A stretch of 52,178 nucleotides of DNA from Desulfobulbaceae bacterium (lineage in GTDB: Bacteria > Desulfobacterota > Desulfobulbia > Desulfobulbales > Desulfobulbaceae). Position numbers and translations under genes: made by a program. Below are positions 16,351 through 24,661 of this stretch, one piece after another. The stretch lies in NCBI GenBank assembly GCA_026987195.1, contig JALSNC010000079.1, positions 1 to 52,178 of the forward strand, in the 5' to 3' direction. Positions within the stretch are counted from its first letter, which is position 1. Every line of letters begins with the position of its first letter. Under the pieces are notes generated by a model. It had not been told where the DNA came from, ran no database searches, and saw only the letters and a list, made by a program, of their open reading frames with translations.

Positions 16351-17550
16351 GTGCCACAGCTACCGGAACTCATCGAAAGCAGCCTGAAAAAAAAACCGGA
16401 ACTGGTGCTGGAATACCTGGATCCCCTGGAAGGCTTCAGGGGCTGGCTGGCCATCGACTGCCTTGCCCACCGTCTCTGCGCCGGTGGCCTCCGGGTGCAG
16501 AAGGGCCTGACCCGCGAATGCGTGGTGAACCTGGCCCGCAACATGACCCTCAAGATGCGCATTGCCGGCATCCGGGCCGATGGCGCCAAGAGCGGCATCG
16601 ACTATGATCCCTGCTCCCCGGGAAAACAGGAGGCCCTGTACCGGTTTTTCCGGGCCATGGAACCCTTTATCCGGCAACGCTATTCCATGGGACCGGACCT
16701 GAACACCACCATGCAGGAGCTCGACAGCGTTGCCGGCCGTCTCGGCATCCCCTCCATCAAGATCGCCATTGCCCATGCGCAGGGACTTGACCGGGAACAG
16801 TTCCAACAGCGGATCCGCATCCTGCGCCAGCCCGCCGGATTCGCCACCCTCGGCCGGATGCGCGCCGGTTCCGGCCTTGCCGCCGCCTGCCTGGGCGCCC
16901 TGGAATTTCTCGGTATCCCGGCCCACCGGGCCACGGTGGTCATCCAGGGATTCGGTGGTCTGGGTGCGGCTGCCGCCTATTTCCTCCACCAGAGCGGCGT
17001 CAGGATCAGGGCCATTGCCGACTGTGAGAAAAGCCTCCTGGCCGAGGGTTCCGGAGCACTGGATATCGACGGCCTGGTGGCCGAGGCGGAACACGGCCTG
17101 CTGCCCCACACCGCCGCCAGCGGCCACTACGACCGGAGCGCCAGGATCTGCCAGGTCCCCTGCGACATTTTCATACCCGCAGCAGTGGAACAATCGGTCA
17201 CGGTCAGGGAGGCGCAATCCATGGAGATCAGGGGTCTGGTCTGCGGCGCCAACCTGGCGGTCACCCCGGAGGCGGAGATGGTGCTCCATGAGCGCGGCAT
17301 CGTCCTGGTCCCGGACATGGTGGCCGGCTGCGGCGGTTCCCTGTCCATGGACGGCCTGTTCGGGCCCCGGACAACACCGGACGTGAACCAGGTCCTGGAG
17401 GCGGTGGCCAGGAAAATGCGGGCCATCGTCACCCGGGTCCTGGCGCGCAGCCGCAGGGACGGTATTCTGCCCCGGGCCGCGGCCCTGGCCCTGTGCCGGG
17501 AGACACCCCTCTATCCGGACACCAGGCCCTACGGCGCACTGGAGAACTGA
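16351..17550 (+). CDS. ELFV (Glu/Leu/Phe/Val) dehydrogenase homologue
   Basis: A 399-residue protein with the amino-acid dehydrogenase layout. LTRECVVNLARNMTLKMRIAG and ADGAKSGIDYDP hold the substrate and catalytic lysines. GPDLNTTMQELD matches the APDVNT loop, and VVIQGFGGLGAAAAYFL is the Rossmann dinucleotide site. CDIFIPAAVEQSVT and PDMVAGCGGSLSMDG lie in the C-terminal domain. The loop normally reading GGAKGG is GAKSG, and the region after it is unusual, so it may act on a non-standard amino or keto acid. It starts with GTG 3 bp after the JAMM gene. A role in making or consuming an amino-acid intermediate of the cluster is inferred. Confidence 0.88.
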   Translation: MPQLPELIESSLKKKPELVLEYLDPLEGFRGWLAIDCLAHRLCAGGLRVQKGLTRECVVNLARNMTLKMRIAGIRADGAKSGIDYDPCSPGKQEALYRFFRAMEPFIRQRYSMGPDLNTTMQELDSVAGRLGIPSIKIAIAHAQGLDREQFQQRIRILRQPAGFATLGRMRAGSGLAAACLGALEFLGIPAHRATVVIQGFGGLGAAAAYFLHQSGVRIRAIADCEKSLLAEGSGALDIDGLVAEAEHGLLPHTAASGHYDRSARICQVPCDIFIPAAVEQSVTVREAQSMEIRGLVCGANLAVTPEAEMVLHERGIVLVPDMVAGCGGSLSMDGLFGPRTTPDVNQVLEAVARKMRAIVTRVLARSRRDGILPRAAALALCRETPLYPDTRPYGALEN

Positions 17551-17599
17551 CATGCCCGGCATGCCACCTGAAACCGCCGGGCTCAGCGGAGAATACCCC

Positions 17600-18976
17600 A
17601 TGGCCAGTCACCCCCTGGACTTTACCATCAATCCCCATGTCTACGGCACGCCCGAACTGACCGCGCTCTTTGACGAGCGTGCCGTCCTGCAACGGTGGCT
17701 CGACTTCGAGGCCGCCCTGGCCACGGCCCAGGGTGAGCTGGGTGTCATTCCAGAGACCGCGGCGACGGAGATCCGGAGCAGGGCCAGGATCGAGGAGCTG
17801 GACCTGGACATGGTGCGGCAGGGCTACGGCCGGAGCCGCAACTCGCTGATCCCCCTGCTCAACGGCCTGCGGCAGGCCTGTGCCGGCAACTGGGGCGAAT
17901 ATGTCCACTTCGGGGCCACGACCCAGGATGTTCTGGACACCGGCGAGATCCTGGCCCTGCGCCAGACCATTGCCATCGTCTACCGCGACCTGCGCCGGCT
18001 GGAGGCGACCTGCCTGCACCTGGCCCGGGAACATCGCCACACCCCCATGGTGGCCCGCACCCACGGCCAGCAGGCCCTGCCCTTCACCTTTGGCATGAAG
18101 GTGGCCGGCTGGCTGAGCGAGATCCGCCGCAACATCGACAGGCTGCGGCGGCTCCACCACACCGTCTGCTGCGGCCAGCTCGGCGGGGCCGTGGGCACCA
18201 TGGCGGCGCTCGGTCCCAGGGCCATGGAGACAGCGCAGCGGACCATGGAGATCCTGGGCCTGCACCACGATCCCGTGCCCTGGCATACCGCACGTGACAC
18301 CGTTGCCGAACTCGCCTCGATATTCGCCATCCTGACCATGACCATGGCCAGGATCGCCAACGAGGTGTTCGAACTGCAGAAGACCGAGACCGGTGAACTG
18401 GCCGAGCCGGCACCCCGGGGCGCCCTGGCCTCCAGCACCATGCCCCACAAGCGCAATCCCGTGCTCTGCCAGCGGGTGGTGGCCCTGTCGCGTCACGTCC
18501 GCGCCCTGGCCGCCACGGTCTGCGAAAGCATGCTCCACGAACACGAGCGCGATCCCCGCAGCCTGTGGGCCGAATGGCTGGCCATTCCCCAGCTCTGTAT
18601 CTATACCGGCACCACGGTCAGCATGGTGCTTGCCGTTCTCGACGGACTCGAGATCAGGCAGGACCGGATGCGGCAGAACCTCGACCTGCAGAAGAACATG
18701 GTCACCACCGAGTGGCTGCTCTTCCGCCTGAGCGAGACCATGGGCAAGATGGAGGCCCTGGAGAAGATCCACACCCTCTCCACCCGGGCCCGGGAACAGG
18801 GCATGTCCCTGACAGAGGCCGTGCTCGCCGACAGCGATATCGGCGGCCGTTTCAGTCGCGACGACCTGGTCCTGCTCGAACATCCTGAACAGTACACCGG
18901 CCTTGCCGGGGAGATCGTGGACCAGGCGCTCCGGCGGAGCGAAGCGGCACGGCGGGCGGAACCCGAGGAGCTTTGA
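17600..18976 (+). CDS. fumarase/adenylosuccinate-lyase superfamily enzyme 1
   Basis: A 458-residue lyase with all superfamily motifs. HFGATTQDVLDTGEI is region 1, ARTHGQQALPFTFGMKVAGW holds the catalytic histidine, and LASSTMPHKRNPVLCQR is the signature loop with the catalytic serine. It lies between PurB and 3-carboxy-cis,cis-muconate cycloisomerase (PcaB) in character. Such enzymes eliminate fumarate or cyclise carboxylates. There is no purine or aromatic-degradation gene here, so a pathway-specific C-N or C-O lyase is likely. ATG at 17600 has GGAG at 8 bp and matches the N-terminal length of its neighbour; an ATG at 17552 is possible. Confidence 0.9.
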   Translation: MASHPLDFTINPHVYGTPELTALFDERAVLQRWLDFEAALATAQGELGVIPETAATEIRSRARIEELDLDMVRQGYGRSRNSLIPLLNGLRQACAGNWGEYVHFGATTQDVLDTGEILALRQTIAIVYRDLRRLEATCLHLAREHRHTPMVARTHGQQALPFTFGMKVAGWLSEIRRNIDRLRRLHHTVCCGQLGGAVGTMAALGPRAMETAQRTMEILGLHHDPVPWHTARDTVAELASIFAILTMTMARIANEVFELQKTETGELAEPAPRGALASSTMPHKRNPVLCQRVVALSRHVRALAATVCESMLHEHERDPRSLWAEWLAIPQLCIYTGTTVSMVLAVLDGLEIRQDRMRQNLDLQKNMVTTEWLLFRLSETMGKMEALEKIHTLSTRAREQGMSLTEAVLADSDIGGRFSRDDLVLLEHPEQYTGLAGEIVDQALRRSEAARRAEPEEL

Positions 18977-19102
18977 CAAAACAGTACCGGCATTTGATAC
19001 AGTTGCCGAGCAAACGCCTTGCTATTTTCAGGTAGTTGCCGATAGCGGCGAACTATTACCATCCCGGCCGGTACCCCTCGAACAACCGACAAGGAGCAGC
19101 CC
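18977..19102 (+). other. spacer between the two lyase genes
   Basis: A 126-bp gap within the cluster that holds a hairpin repeat (19031-19060) and a diverged fragment with AGTTGCCGAG at about 19001-19010. The downstream gene has its own AAGGAG site. Confidence 0.6.
19031..19060 (+). repeat. hairpin leader repeat, copy 4
   Basis: GGTAGTTGCCGATAGCGGCG followed by AACTATTACC, preceded by TTTTCA. The outer GGTA pairs with TACC. It lies 42 bp before the second lyase start, in the gene's orientation, and is the only copy inside the metabolic part of the large cluster. Confidence 0.88.
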
Positions 19103-20548
19103 ATGGGTCAATGCCAGTTCTCCGGCCACATCGTCGACTCACGCTTCTACAGCAGGGGATACTGTACCGGAGAGGCCAGGAAGATCTTCTGCGACCTCTA
19201 CCGCTACCAGCGCTGGCTGGACGTGGAATCGGCCCTGGCCCTGAGCCAGGCCGAGCTGGGTATCATCCCGGCCCGGGCGGCCGAGGCGATCACGGCCAGG
19301 GCCCGCCTGGAGAACCTGGATCTGGCCGCCATCGAACAGGGGCTGCGGACCACCAGCCACTCCCTCATGCCCCTGCTCGACGCCTGGCGTGACGTCTGCG
19401 ATCCGGAGGCCGGCCAGTTCATCCACTTCGGGGCCACCACCCAGGATATCCAGGACACGGCCCAGAGCCTGGAGATCCGGGACGTGCTCGACATCGTGCA
19501 GCGGGATCTCGCCGCCATCATCCGCCGGGTGATGACCCTGGCCGATCGCTACCAGGACACGGTCACCATCGGCCGGACCCACACCCAGCACGCCCTGCCC
19601 ATGACGCTCGGCCTGAAGATGGCGGTCTGGCTGGACGAGCTGTGGCGCAACCAGGAGCGACTGACGGCCATGCGGCAACGGGTCCTGGTCAGCCAGCTCT
19701 TCGGCGGTGTCGGCACCATGGACGCCTTTGGTGACCGGGGCTTTGAGCTGCTCGAGGTCTTTTCCCGCCGCCTGGGGCTCGCCCCCGCGCACACGGCCTG
19801 GCACGCGGCCCGGGACCGCATTGCCGAGTTCCTCTCCACCATGGCCATGATCGCCGGCGCCCTGGCCAGGATAGCCGACGAGATCCGCTGCCTGGCCCGC
19901 AACGAGATCGGCGAGCTGGAAGAGCCCTTCCGCATGGGCAAGATCGGCTCCAGCACCATGCCCCACAAGCGCAACCCCGAGATGTGCGAACAGGTGGTGG
20001 TGCTTGCCCGTCTGATCAACGCCAATGCCGGGCTCGGCCTGGAAGGACTTGTCAGCGAGCATGAGCGGGATTACCGCTCCGTGCGCCTGGAATGGGTAAC
20101 GGTGACCGACACCTCCCTGTTCATCAGCGGCCAGCTCGCCATGATGAAGGATATCCTGGCCAACCTCATCGTCCATGAAGATGCCATCCGCCGCAATGTC
20201 GACCGGGCGGCGATCATGATCTGCACCGAGGCTCTGATGTTCTTTCTCGGCCGGAAGATCGGCAAGAACACGGCCCACCGGATCATCTACGAGACATCCA
20301 TGGAGGCGGTGGAGTCCGACCGGCCGCTCATCGAACTGCTGATGGAGCAGCCCGAGATCGGCCGCCACTTCCAGCGTTCCGAGCTGGAGCAGATGATCAG
20401 CCCGGAGAACCATGCCGGCAAGTCCGCCGAACTGACCCGCCGTACCATCGGCCTTGTGGACAGAGGACTGGCACAACTCTCCCTGCCTGCGGACCGGGAG
20501 CGGACCTGCCCCATGAACGACACCATCTGCCGGGTATCCGGATCGTGA
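19103..20548 (+). CDS. fumarase/adenylosuccinate-lyase superfamily enzyme 2
   Basis: A 481-residue lyase clearly paralogous to the preceding gene product. It has HFGATTQDIQDTAQSLEIRD, TIGRTHTQHALPMTLGLKMAVW with the catalytic histidine, and IGSSTMPHKRNPEMCEQ with the signature serine loop. It is about 20 residues longer, mostly at the C-terminus. Retention of all catalytic motifs in both copies suggests either two consecutive eliminations or a heteromeric enzyme. Strong ribosome site AAGGAG. As with its neighbour, the sequence cannot separate PurB-like from PcaB-like chemistry. Confidence 0.9.
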   Translation: MGQCQFSGHIVDSRFYSRGYCTGEARKIFCDLYRYQRWLDVESALALSQAELGIIPARAAEAITARARLENLDLAAIEQGLRTTSHSLMPLLDAWRDVCDPEAGQFIHFGATTQDIQDTAQSLEIRDVLDIVQRDLAAIIRRVMTLADRYQDTVTIGRTHTQHALPMTLGLKMAVWLDELWRNQERLTAMRQRVLVSQLFGGVGTMDAFGDRGFELLEVFSRRLGLAPAHTAWHAARDRIAEFLSTMAMIAGALARIADEIRCLARNEIGELEEPFRMGKIGSSTMPHKRNPEMCEQVVVLARLINANAGLGLEGLVSEHERDYRSVRLEWVTVTDTSLFISGQLAMMKDILANLIVHEDAIRRNVDRAAIMICTEALMFFLGRKIGKNTAHRIIYETSMEAVESDRPLIELLMEQPEIGRHFQRSELEQMISPENHAGKSAELTRRTIGLVDRGLAQLSLPADRERTCPMNDTICRVSGS

Positions 20549-20597
20549 AACCCGGCTGCCCCGCCATTTCCAACCTGCAAGGGAGCGAGCCTTGAAC

Positions 20598-21347
20598 ATG
20601 AACACCACGACCCTGTCCGAACATGAACTGGGCCGGTACCGCCGTCAGCTCATCCTCGACGGCTGGGGCACGGAGACCCAGGAAAAACTTCGCAACAGTA
20701 AAGTGTTCGTCGCCGGAGCCGGCGGGCTCGGCTGCGCCGCGGCCCTGAACCTGACTCTGGCCGGGGTGGGACACATCAGGATCTGCGACTCGGACACCGT
20801 GGAGCTGACCAACCTCAACCGGCAGTTCCTGCACCCGGAGGCCAACATCGGCAGGGAGAAGACCCTGTCGGCCACCGAGACCCTGCGCGGCCTGAACTCC
20901 GCGGTCACCATCGAACCGCTCACCCGGGAGATCAACGATGCGAATGTGGCGGAGCTGGTGGCCGATGCCGGGCTGATCCTCGACTGCCTGGACAACTTTC
21001 CCGGCCGCTACACCCTGAACCGGCATGCGGTCCGCAACAATATCCCCCTGGTCTTTGCGGCGATCTGGGGCATGGAGGGGCGCCTCACCTTCTTCCACCC
21101 GCCAGCAACTCCCTGCCTGAGCTGTCTCTTTCCCCGGGCCCCGGAACGCCACGAGATCCCGGTCCTCGGGGGCGTGGCCTGTACATCCGGCAGCCTGCAG
21201 GCCCTGGAGGCCATCAACTTCCTCGCCTCGTCCAGGCCCACCCTGGCGGGCCGGATGCTGATCATGGACTACCACACCATGCGCTTCCAGGAGCTGCAGA
21301 TTACCGGCAACCCGGACTGCCCGGTCTGCGGCAGGAACCAGGGCTGA
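20598..21347 (+). CDS. ThiF/MoeB/HesA-family E1-like adenylyltransferase
   Basis: A 249-residue E1-like enzyme. VFVAGAGGLGCAAALNLTLAGVG is the ATP-binding loop, DSDTVELTNLNRQFLH contains the conserved Asp and Arg, and LDCLDNFPGRYTLNRHAV follows. A structural zinc site is formed by CLSC and the C-terminal CPVC pair. It would adenylate the C-terminal glycine of the ThiS/MoaD-like carrier encoded upstream. There is no rhodanese domain, unlike MoeZ, so sulfur must come from a separate donor. An upstream TTG at 20592 has better spacing to AGGGAG and may be the true start; the difference is two residues. Confidence 0.92.
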   Translation: MNTTTLSEHELGRYRRQLILDGWGTETQEKLRNSKVFVAGAGGLGCAAALNLTLAGVGHIRICDSDTVELTNLNRQFLHPEANIGREKTLSATETLRGLNSAVTIEPLTREINDANVAELVADAGLILDCLDNFPGRYTLNRHAVRNNIPLVFAAIWGMEGRLTFFHPPATPCLSCLFPRAPERHEIPVLGGVACTSGSLQALEAINFLASSRPTLAGRMLIMDYHTMRFQELQITGNPDCPVCGRNQG

Positions 21348-21594
21348 ACAAGACGCCTATCCACCTGTACCCCCCCTCACGGGGTAACATATCGCCGATA
21401 CCGACGCGCGGATGAATGTCCATGGTTGATGAAAAAACATGATGATTTTCTAGAGTTTTTCTGAAAAGTAGTCTAAATGAAAACTGGACCGAACAGAGAG
21501 AGGCATCCGGTCGGCATGAAGCTGCACCCCTCCGGCCTCTTGAGCCTCGCACCCTGTGACTACCAGAGATATGCCCCTGCCAAGGGTTACGTTC

Positions 21595-23073
21595 ATGTTC
21601 CCGGGAAAACAGATCCTCATCACCCTGCTCCTTGCCCTGCTGCTCCTTCCGGCGGCGGATCGCGCCCTTGCCGGCCGGTGCGACAGGGCCTGGAACTGGT
21701 ACCAGGAGGGACTGGGCCTGTCGGACGACTCCACCCGGGAGATCTTCTGTTACCAGCGGGCCATTGAGCTCTGCCCGGATCTGATCGAGGCCTACATCAG
21801 GCTGGGAGAAGTCTTTCGCAACCAGGGCCTGGAGGAAGAGGCCCTGGAGGTTCTCCGCCGCGGCCGGATCCGTTCCCTGACCAGCGATACCTTCATGACC
21901 CGCCCCGGTTCGGGAAAGGTGTTCATCAAGCCTCTTGTCATCAGCGGCGAGATCTACCGCAGGCAGGGGCTCTATGATCAGGCCGCTGCCGAATTCTCGC
22001 AGGCCCTTGGCATCGATCCCGGGTCCGGATTCGCCCAGAACCAGCTCCAGTACATCTACAAGAGGCAGGACCGCTACGCCTCCATTCTGCCGCCGCGGAT
22101 CCAGTTGATGACCACCGCCATCTTTGCCCGCATTCCCGGCATGACCCTGCCCAAGGGAGGACTGCTCATGGACGCTCAGTATCGGACATGGATCCAGACC
22201 GCACCCACCTTCGCGTACGATCTGGCAGACACGGTCCCCTTCCTGCCCATGGATGTGCCCGAACTGGACCTGCCCCAGGAAATCCTCTTCAACTTTACAC
22301 CGCTCCAGCGGAAATCACAGGTCAATCTCTGGGTCGCCGGTATCCGCTATGGCCTGACCAACGATCTGACCATCGGCCTGATGCCCAAGTTTTTCTTCAG
22401 GGAGAGCGAGGTGCGCCTGGAGGCGTGGGACGAGGTCGCCACTCCCGAGGTTGCCGGCTTCGGCGACACCGTATTCATGCTCAAGTACCGTCTCTATGGC
22501 CAGCGCCGCAACCATCTCTCCATCTACCACCTGCTGAGCATCCCCACCGGCGACGAGAACGCCAGCGGCCAGGACAAGGGTATCTTCCGCTGGATTCCTC
22601 TTGGTTCGGGCAGTTTCGATTTCACGCCGGGCATCTCGTTTTCCAGTGGCCGGGATCCCTACACTGTGCAGGGCAACCTGCAGTATCGGATCACCGACGG
22701 CGTGGAGGTGGGAGATGAACTGGATGCCAACCTGGCCCTGATCTGGCCGCTTGGCAAGGCGGTCAATTCGCTGCTGGAGGTGAACTACCGCTGGCGGGGC
22801 GAGGCGCGGAAAAAACAGCGCATCATCCTGATGAAGGCGCGGCCGGAATTCATCGGCCCCTCCTTTGACCCGGTGGCGGCCGGAGCCGTGGAAGTCGATA
22901 CCTGGTTCACGGAAAAGGGGGGCAGTACCCTCTTTGTCTCACCTGGCATGCAGTTCACCCTGTCCGAGGGACTGAAGCTGGAGATCGGGGTTCAGATCCC
23001 GGTGCTCAAGGAGGACGATGGCTGGCAGGAGGGAGTGATCCTGCACCTGGGCCTGACCAGGATACTTTTCTGA
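21595..23073 (+). CDS. TPR plus outer-membrane beta-barrel protein
   Basis: A 492-residue protein with a signal peptide (ILITLLLALLLLPAADRALA). The N-terminal domain has TPR-like helices (residues about 30-170: REIFCYQRAIELCPDLIEAYIRLGEVFRNQGLEEEALEVL, then YRRQGLYDQAAAEFSQAL). The C-terminal part (about 215-492) alternates short amphipathic strands and turns and ends in phenylalanine (LTRILF), as outer-membrane barrels do. It looks like the Phenol_MetA_deg/transporter barrel group. It is separated from thiF by 247 bp. With the following beta-helix and dodecahaem lipoprotein genes it could form an outer-membrane conduit; that is inference. Confidence 0.75.
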   Translation: MFPGKQILITLLLALLLLPAADRALAGRCDRAWNWYQEGLGLSDDSTREIFCYQRAIELCPDLIEAYIRLGEVFRNQGLEEEALEVLRRGRIRSLTSDTFMTRPGSGKVFIKPLVISGEIYRRQGLYDQAAAEFSQALGIDPGSGFAQNQLQYIYKRQDRYASILPPRIQLMTTAIFARIPGMTLPKGGLLMDAQYRTWIQTAPTFAYDLADTVPFLPMDVPELDLPQEILFNFTPLQRKSQVNLWVAGIRYGLTNDLTIGLMPKFFFRESEVRLEAWDEVATPEVAGFGDTVFMLKYRLYGQRRNHLSIYHLLSIPTGDENASGQDKGIFRWIPLGSGSFDFTPGISFSSGRDPYTVQGNLQYRITDGVEVGDELDANLALIWPLGKAVNSLLEVNYRWRGEARKKQRIILMKARPEFIGPSFDPVAAGAVEVDTWFTEKGGSTLFVSPGMQFTLSEGLKLEIGVQIPVLKEDDGWQEGVILHLGLTRILF

Positions 23074-23129
23074 CCCGGAAGCGATTGGATATTGAGCCAT
23101 GAATCCCGGCAGGTTATCCTCAGCGGACA

Positions 23130-23156
23130 GTAATAGTTCACCGCTATCGGCACCCC
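23130..23156 (-). repeat. hairpin leader repeat, copy 5
   Basis: On the minus strand GGTGCCGATAGCGGTGAAC followed by TATTAC. It is joined at a 20-bp spacer to the MITE-like element beginning at 23177. Confidence 0.82.
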
Positions 23157-23176
23157 CTGCAAAGACCGACACTTTT

Positions 23177-23278
23177 GGCAAAAGTTCAGCAGTGCGTCAG
23201 CTGTGCGTGATCGTGACCGGCCGGCAGGTAAGCGAGCGCAGCGAGACTCAGACAGCCGTACCCGCTCACGGGATAACC
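23177..23278 (+). repeat. MITE-like element, right-truncated copy
   Basis: It begins GGCAAAAGTTCAGCAG, close to the 16-bp terminus of the complete copy at 44147-44256. It continues with TGCGTCAGCTGTGCGTGATC and an internal block containing GTAAGCGAGCGCAGCGAGAC. The right terminus is not recognisable, so the copy is truncated or diverged. Confidence 0.75.
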
Positions 23279-23323
23279 ACCCATCGGCTTTCTCGGCCAC
23301 AATGCTGTAAGCGCAGACCCGGG

Positions 23324-24661
23324 ATGGCGTACTGCTGCTCTTTTACGGCGGACAACGACAACCTCAAGCACAAGCGAACATCCTTGCACAAAACGTCCCT
23401 TGTCATAAGCATGCTCCTGCTGGTGGTCATCGTCGGCATCGGCACAGCGATGGTCCCGTTCTGCCTGGCGGAAGAATCTTCCATGGACCAGGATGAGCCC
23501 GGCGCAGCCATTATCATGGAGGACAATGCCGTTTTCCAGAACAACCGCAGCGGTATCCGCGTCAGGGGGTCACTGCCCGTGGCCATCAGGGGGGGCAAGA
23601 TCTACCGCAACGGCAGGGCCGGCCTCAACCTCCAGGACCAGGCAGAGATATCCGTGAGACGCTGCGACATCTTTGCCAATCACAATGCGGGCATCAACCT
23701 GAGAAACGCCTCCCGCCTCCGGCTCACCGACAGCACCATCCACCAGAACGGCACCGCCGGACTGCGAATACGGACCGCGGCCGGACAGATATTCCCCGCC
23801 AGGGTCGAGATCAGCGGCAACAGGATCTTCCGCAACCGGCAGGACGGCGTTCTCTCCTGGCCGGCAGGTGAGGCCCCGGTGGAACTCACAATCCGGAACA
23901 GTCGCATCTTCGCCAACAGGAAGGCCGGCCTTCGGGTGGAAAACACAACCCGGCTCGTGGCCGCCGACAACCGGATCCGCAGCAACGGCACCGCCGGCAT
24001 CTCCTCCTGGAGCAGCGGCGCCAGCGTACCCCGGCTGGATATCCATCGCAACACCATTGCCTTCAACCGGGGATCGGGCATCAATGTGGATGCCGGCATC
24101 ACGGGGAAGGGGGCGATCAGCAACAACTGGATCCACAACAACCTGCGCGCCGGCATCGCCTGCGGAATCCTCGGCACCTCAGGCACACCCCGCATCGACC
24201 TCCGGATCCTCAACAACACCATTGTCGGCAACGGTTCCGAGGAGGAAGGTGCCGGCATCCGTTCCGATGCAGGCAGCGATGTCCTGATTCTCAACAACAT
24301 CATTGCCTACAACTTCACCACCGGTATCCTGACCACGGACTGCGGCAGCTATTCCCACAACCTGCTCTTTGCCAACGGTGAGGCTCCCAACTGCTGCGCC
24401 GATCAGGACGAAATCCCCTTCTGGATCGAAAAGATCCAGTATGCCAGCTGTTCCGGCCGTGGAAGCGGCGGCCTGATCACGGATCCCCGGTTTGTCGATC
24501 CGGACCGCTACAACTTTTTCCTGCAACCGGATTCCCCTGCCCGCAATGCCGGCACAAACATCTACCATGGCAGCGGATTCCTCTCCAGCGGGATCGACAT
24601 GGGCGCCACCGGCGGCCCCCACGCTTTCCGGCCGGAGACAGGCCCGGAGGAAACCAGGTGA
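23324..24661 (+). CDS. secreted parallel beta-helix protein
   Basis: A protein of up to 445 residues. A hydrophobic signal (LVISMLLLVVIVGIGTAMVPFCLA) precedes a long series of beta-helix coils with asparagine ladders, such as GGKIYRNGRAGLNLQDQAE, RCDIFANHNAGINL, STIHQNGTAGLRI and NNTIVGNGSEEEGAGI. A cysteine-rich stretch (NCCADQDEIPF, YASCSG) and a RFVDPDRYNFFLQPDSPARNAG end, typical of choice-of-anchor or DUF1565-type beta-helix proteins, close the fold. The start is uncertain: ATG 23324, TTG 23384 (which puts the signal peptide at the N-terminus) or ATG 23411. Upstream sequence in frame is repeat element, not gene. Its stop overlaps the cytochrome start by one base. Confidence 0.82.
   Translation: MAYCCSFTADNDNLKHKRTSLHKTSLVISMLLLVVIVGIGTAMVPFCLAEESSMDQDEPGAAIIMEDNAVFQNNRSGIRVRGSLPVAIRGGKIYRNGRAGLNLQDQAEISVRRCDIFANHNAGINLRNASRLRLTDSTIHQNGTAGLRIRTAAGQIFPARVEISGNRIFRNRQDGVLSWPAGEAPVELTIRNSRIFANRKAGLRVENTTRLVAADNRIRSNGTAGISSWSSGASVPRLDIHRNTIAFNRGSGINVDAGITGKGAISNNWIHNNLRAGIACGILGTSGTPRIDLRILNNTIVGNGSEEEGAGIRSDAGSDVLILNNIIAYNFTTGILTTDCGSYSHNLLFANGEAPNCCADQDEIPFWIEKIQYASCSGRGSGGLITDPRFVDPDRYNFFLQPDSPARNAGTNIYHGSGFLSSGIDMGATGGPHAFRPETGPEETR

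Noticed and set aside
17600..18976. Naming this gene purB
   Set aside because: It is as close to the PcaB-type lyases, has a diverged paralogue next to it and no purine genes nearby.
16360..20608. Several long minus-strand frames opposite the dehydrogenase and lyase genes
   Set aside because: All are shadows of genes with full catalytic motifs; they have no motifs or ribosome sites of their own.
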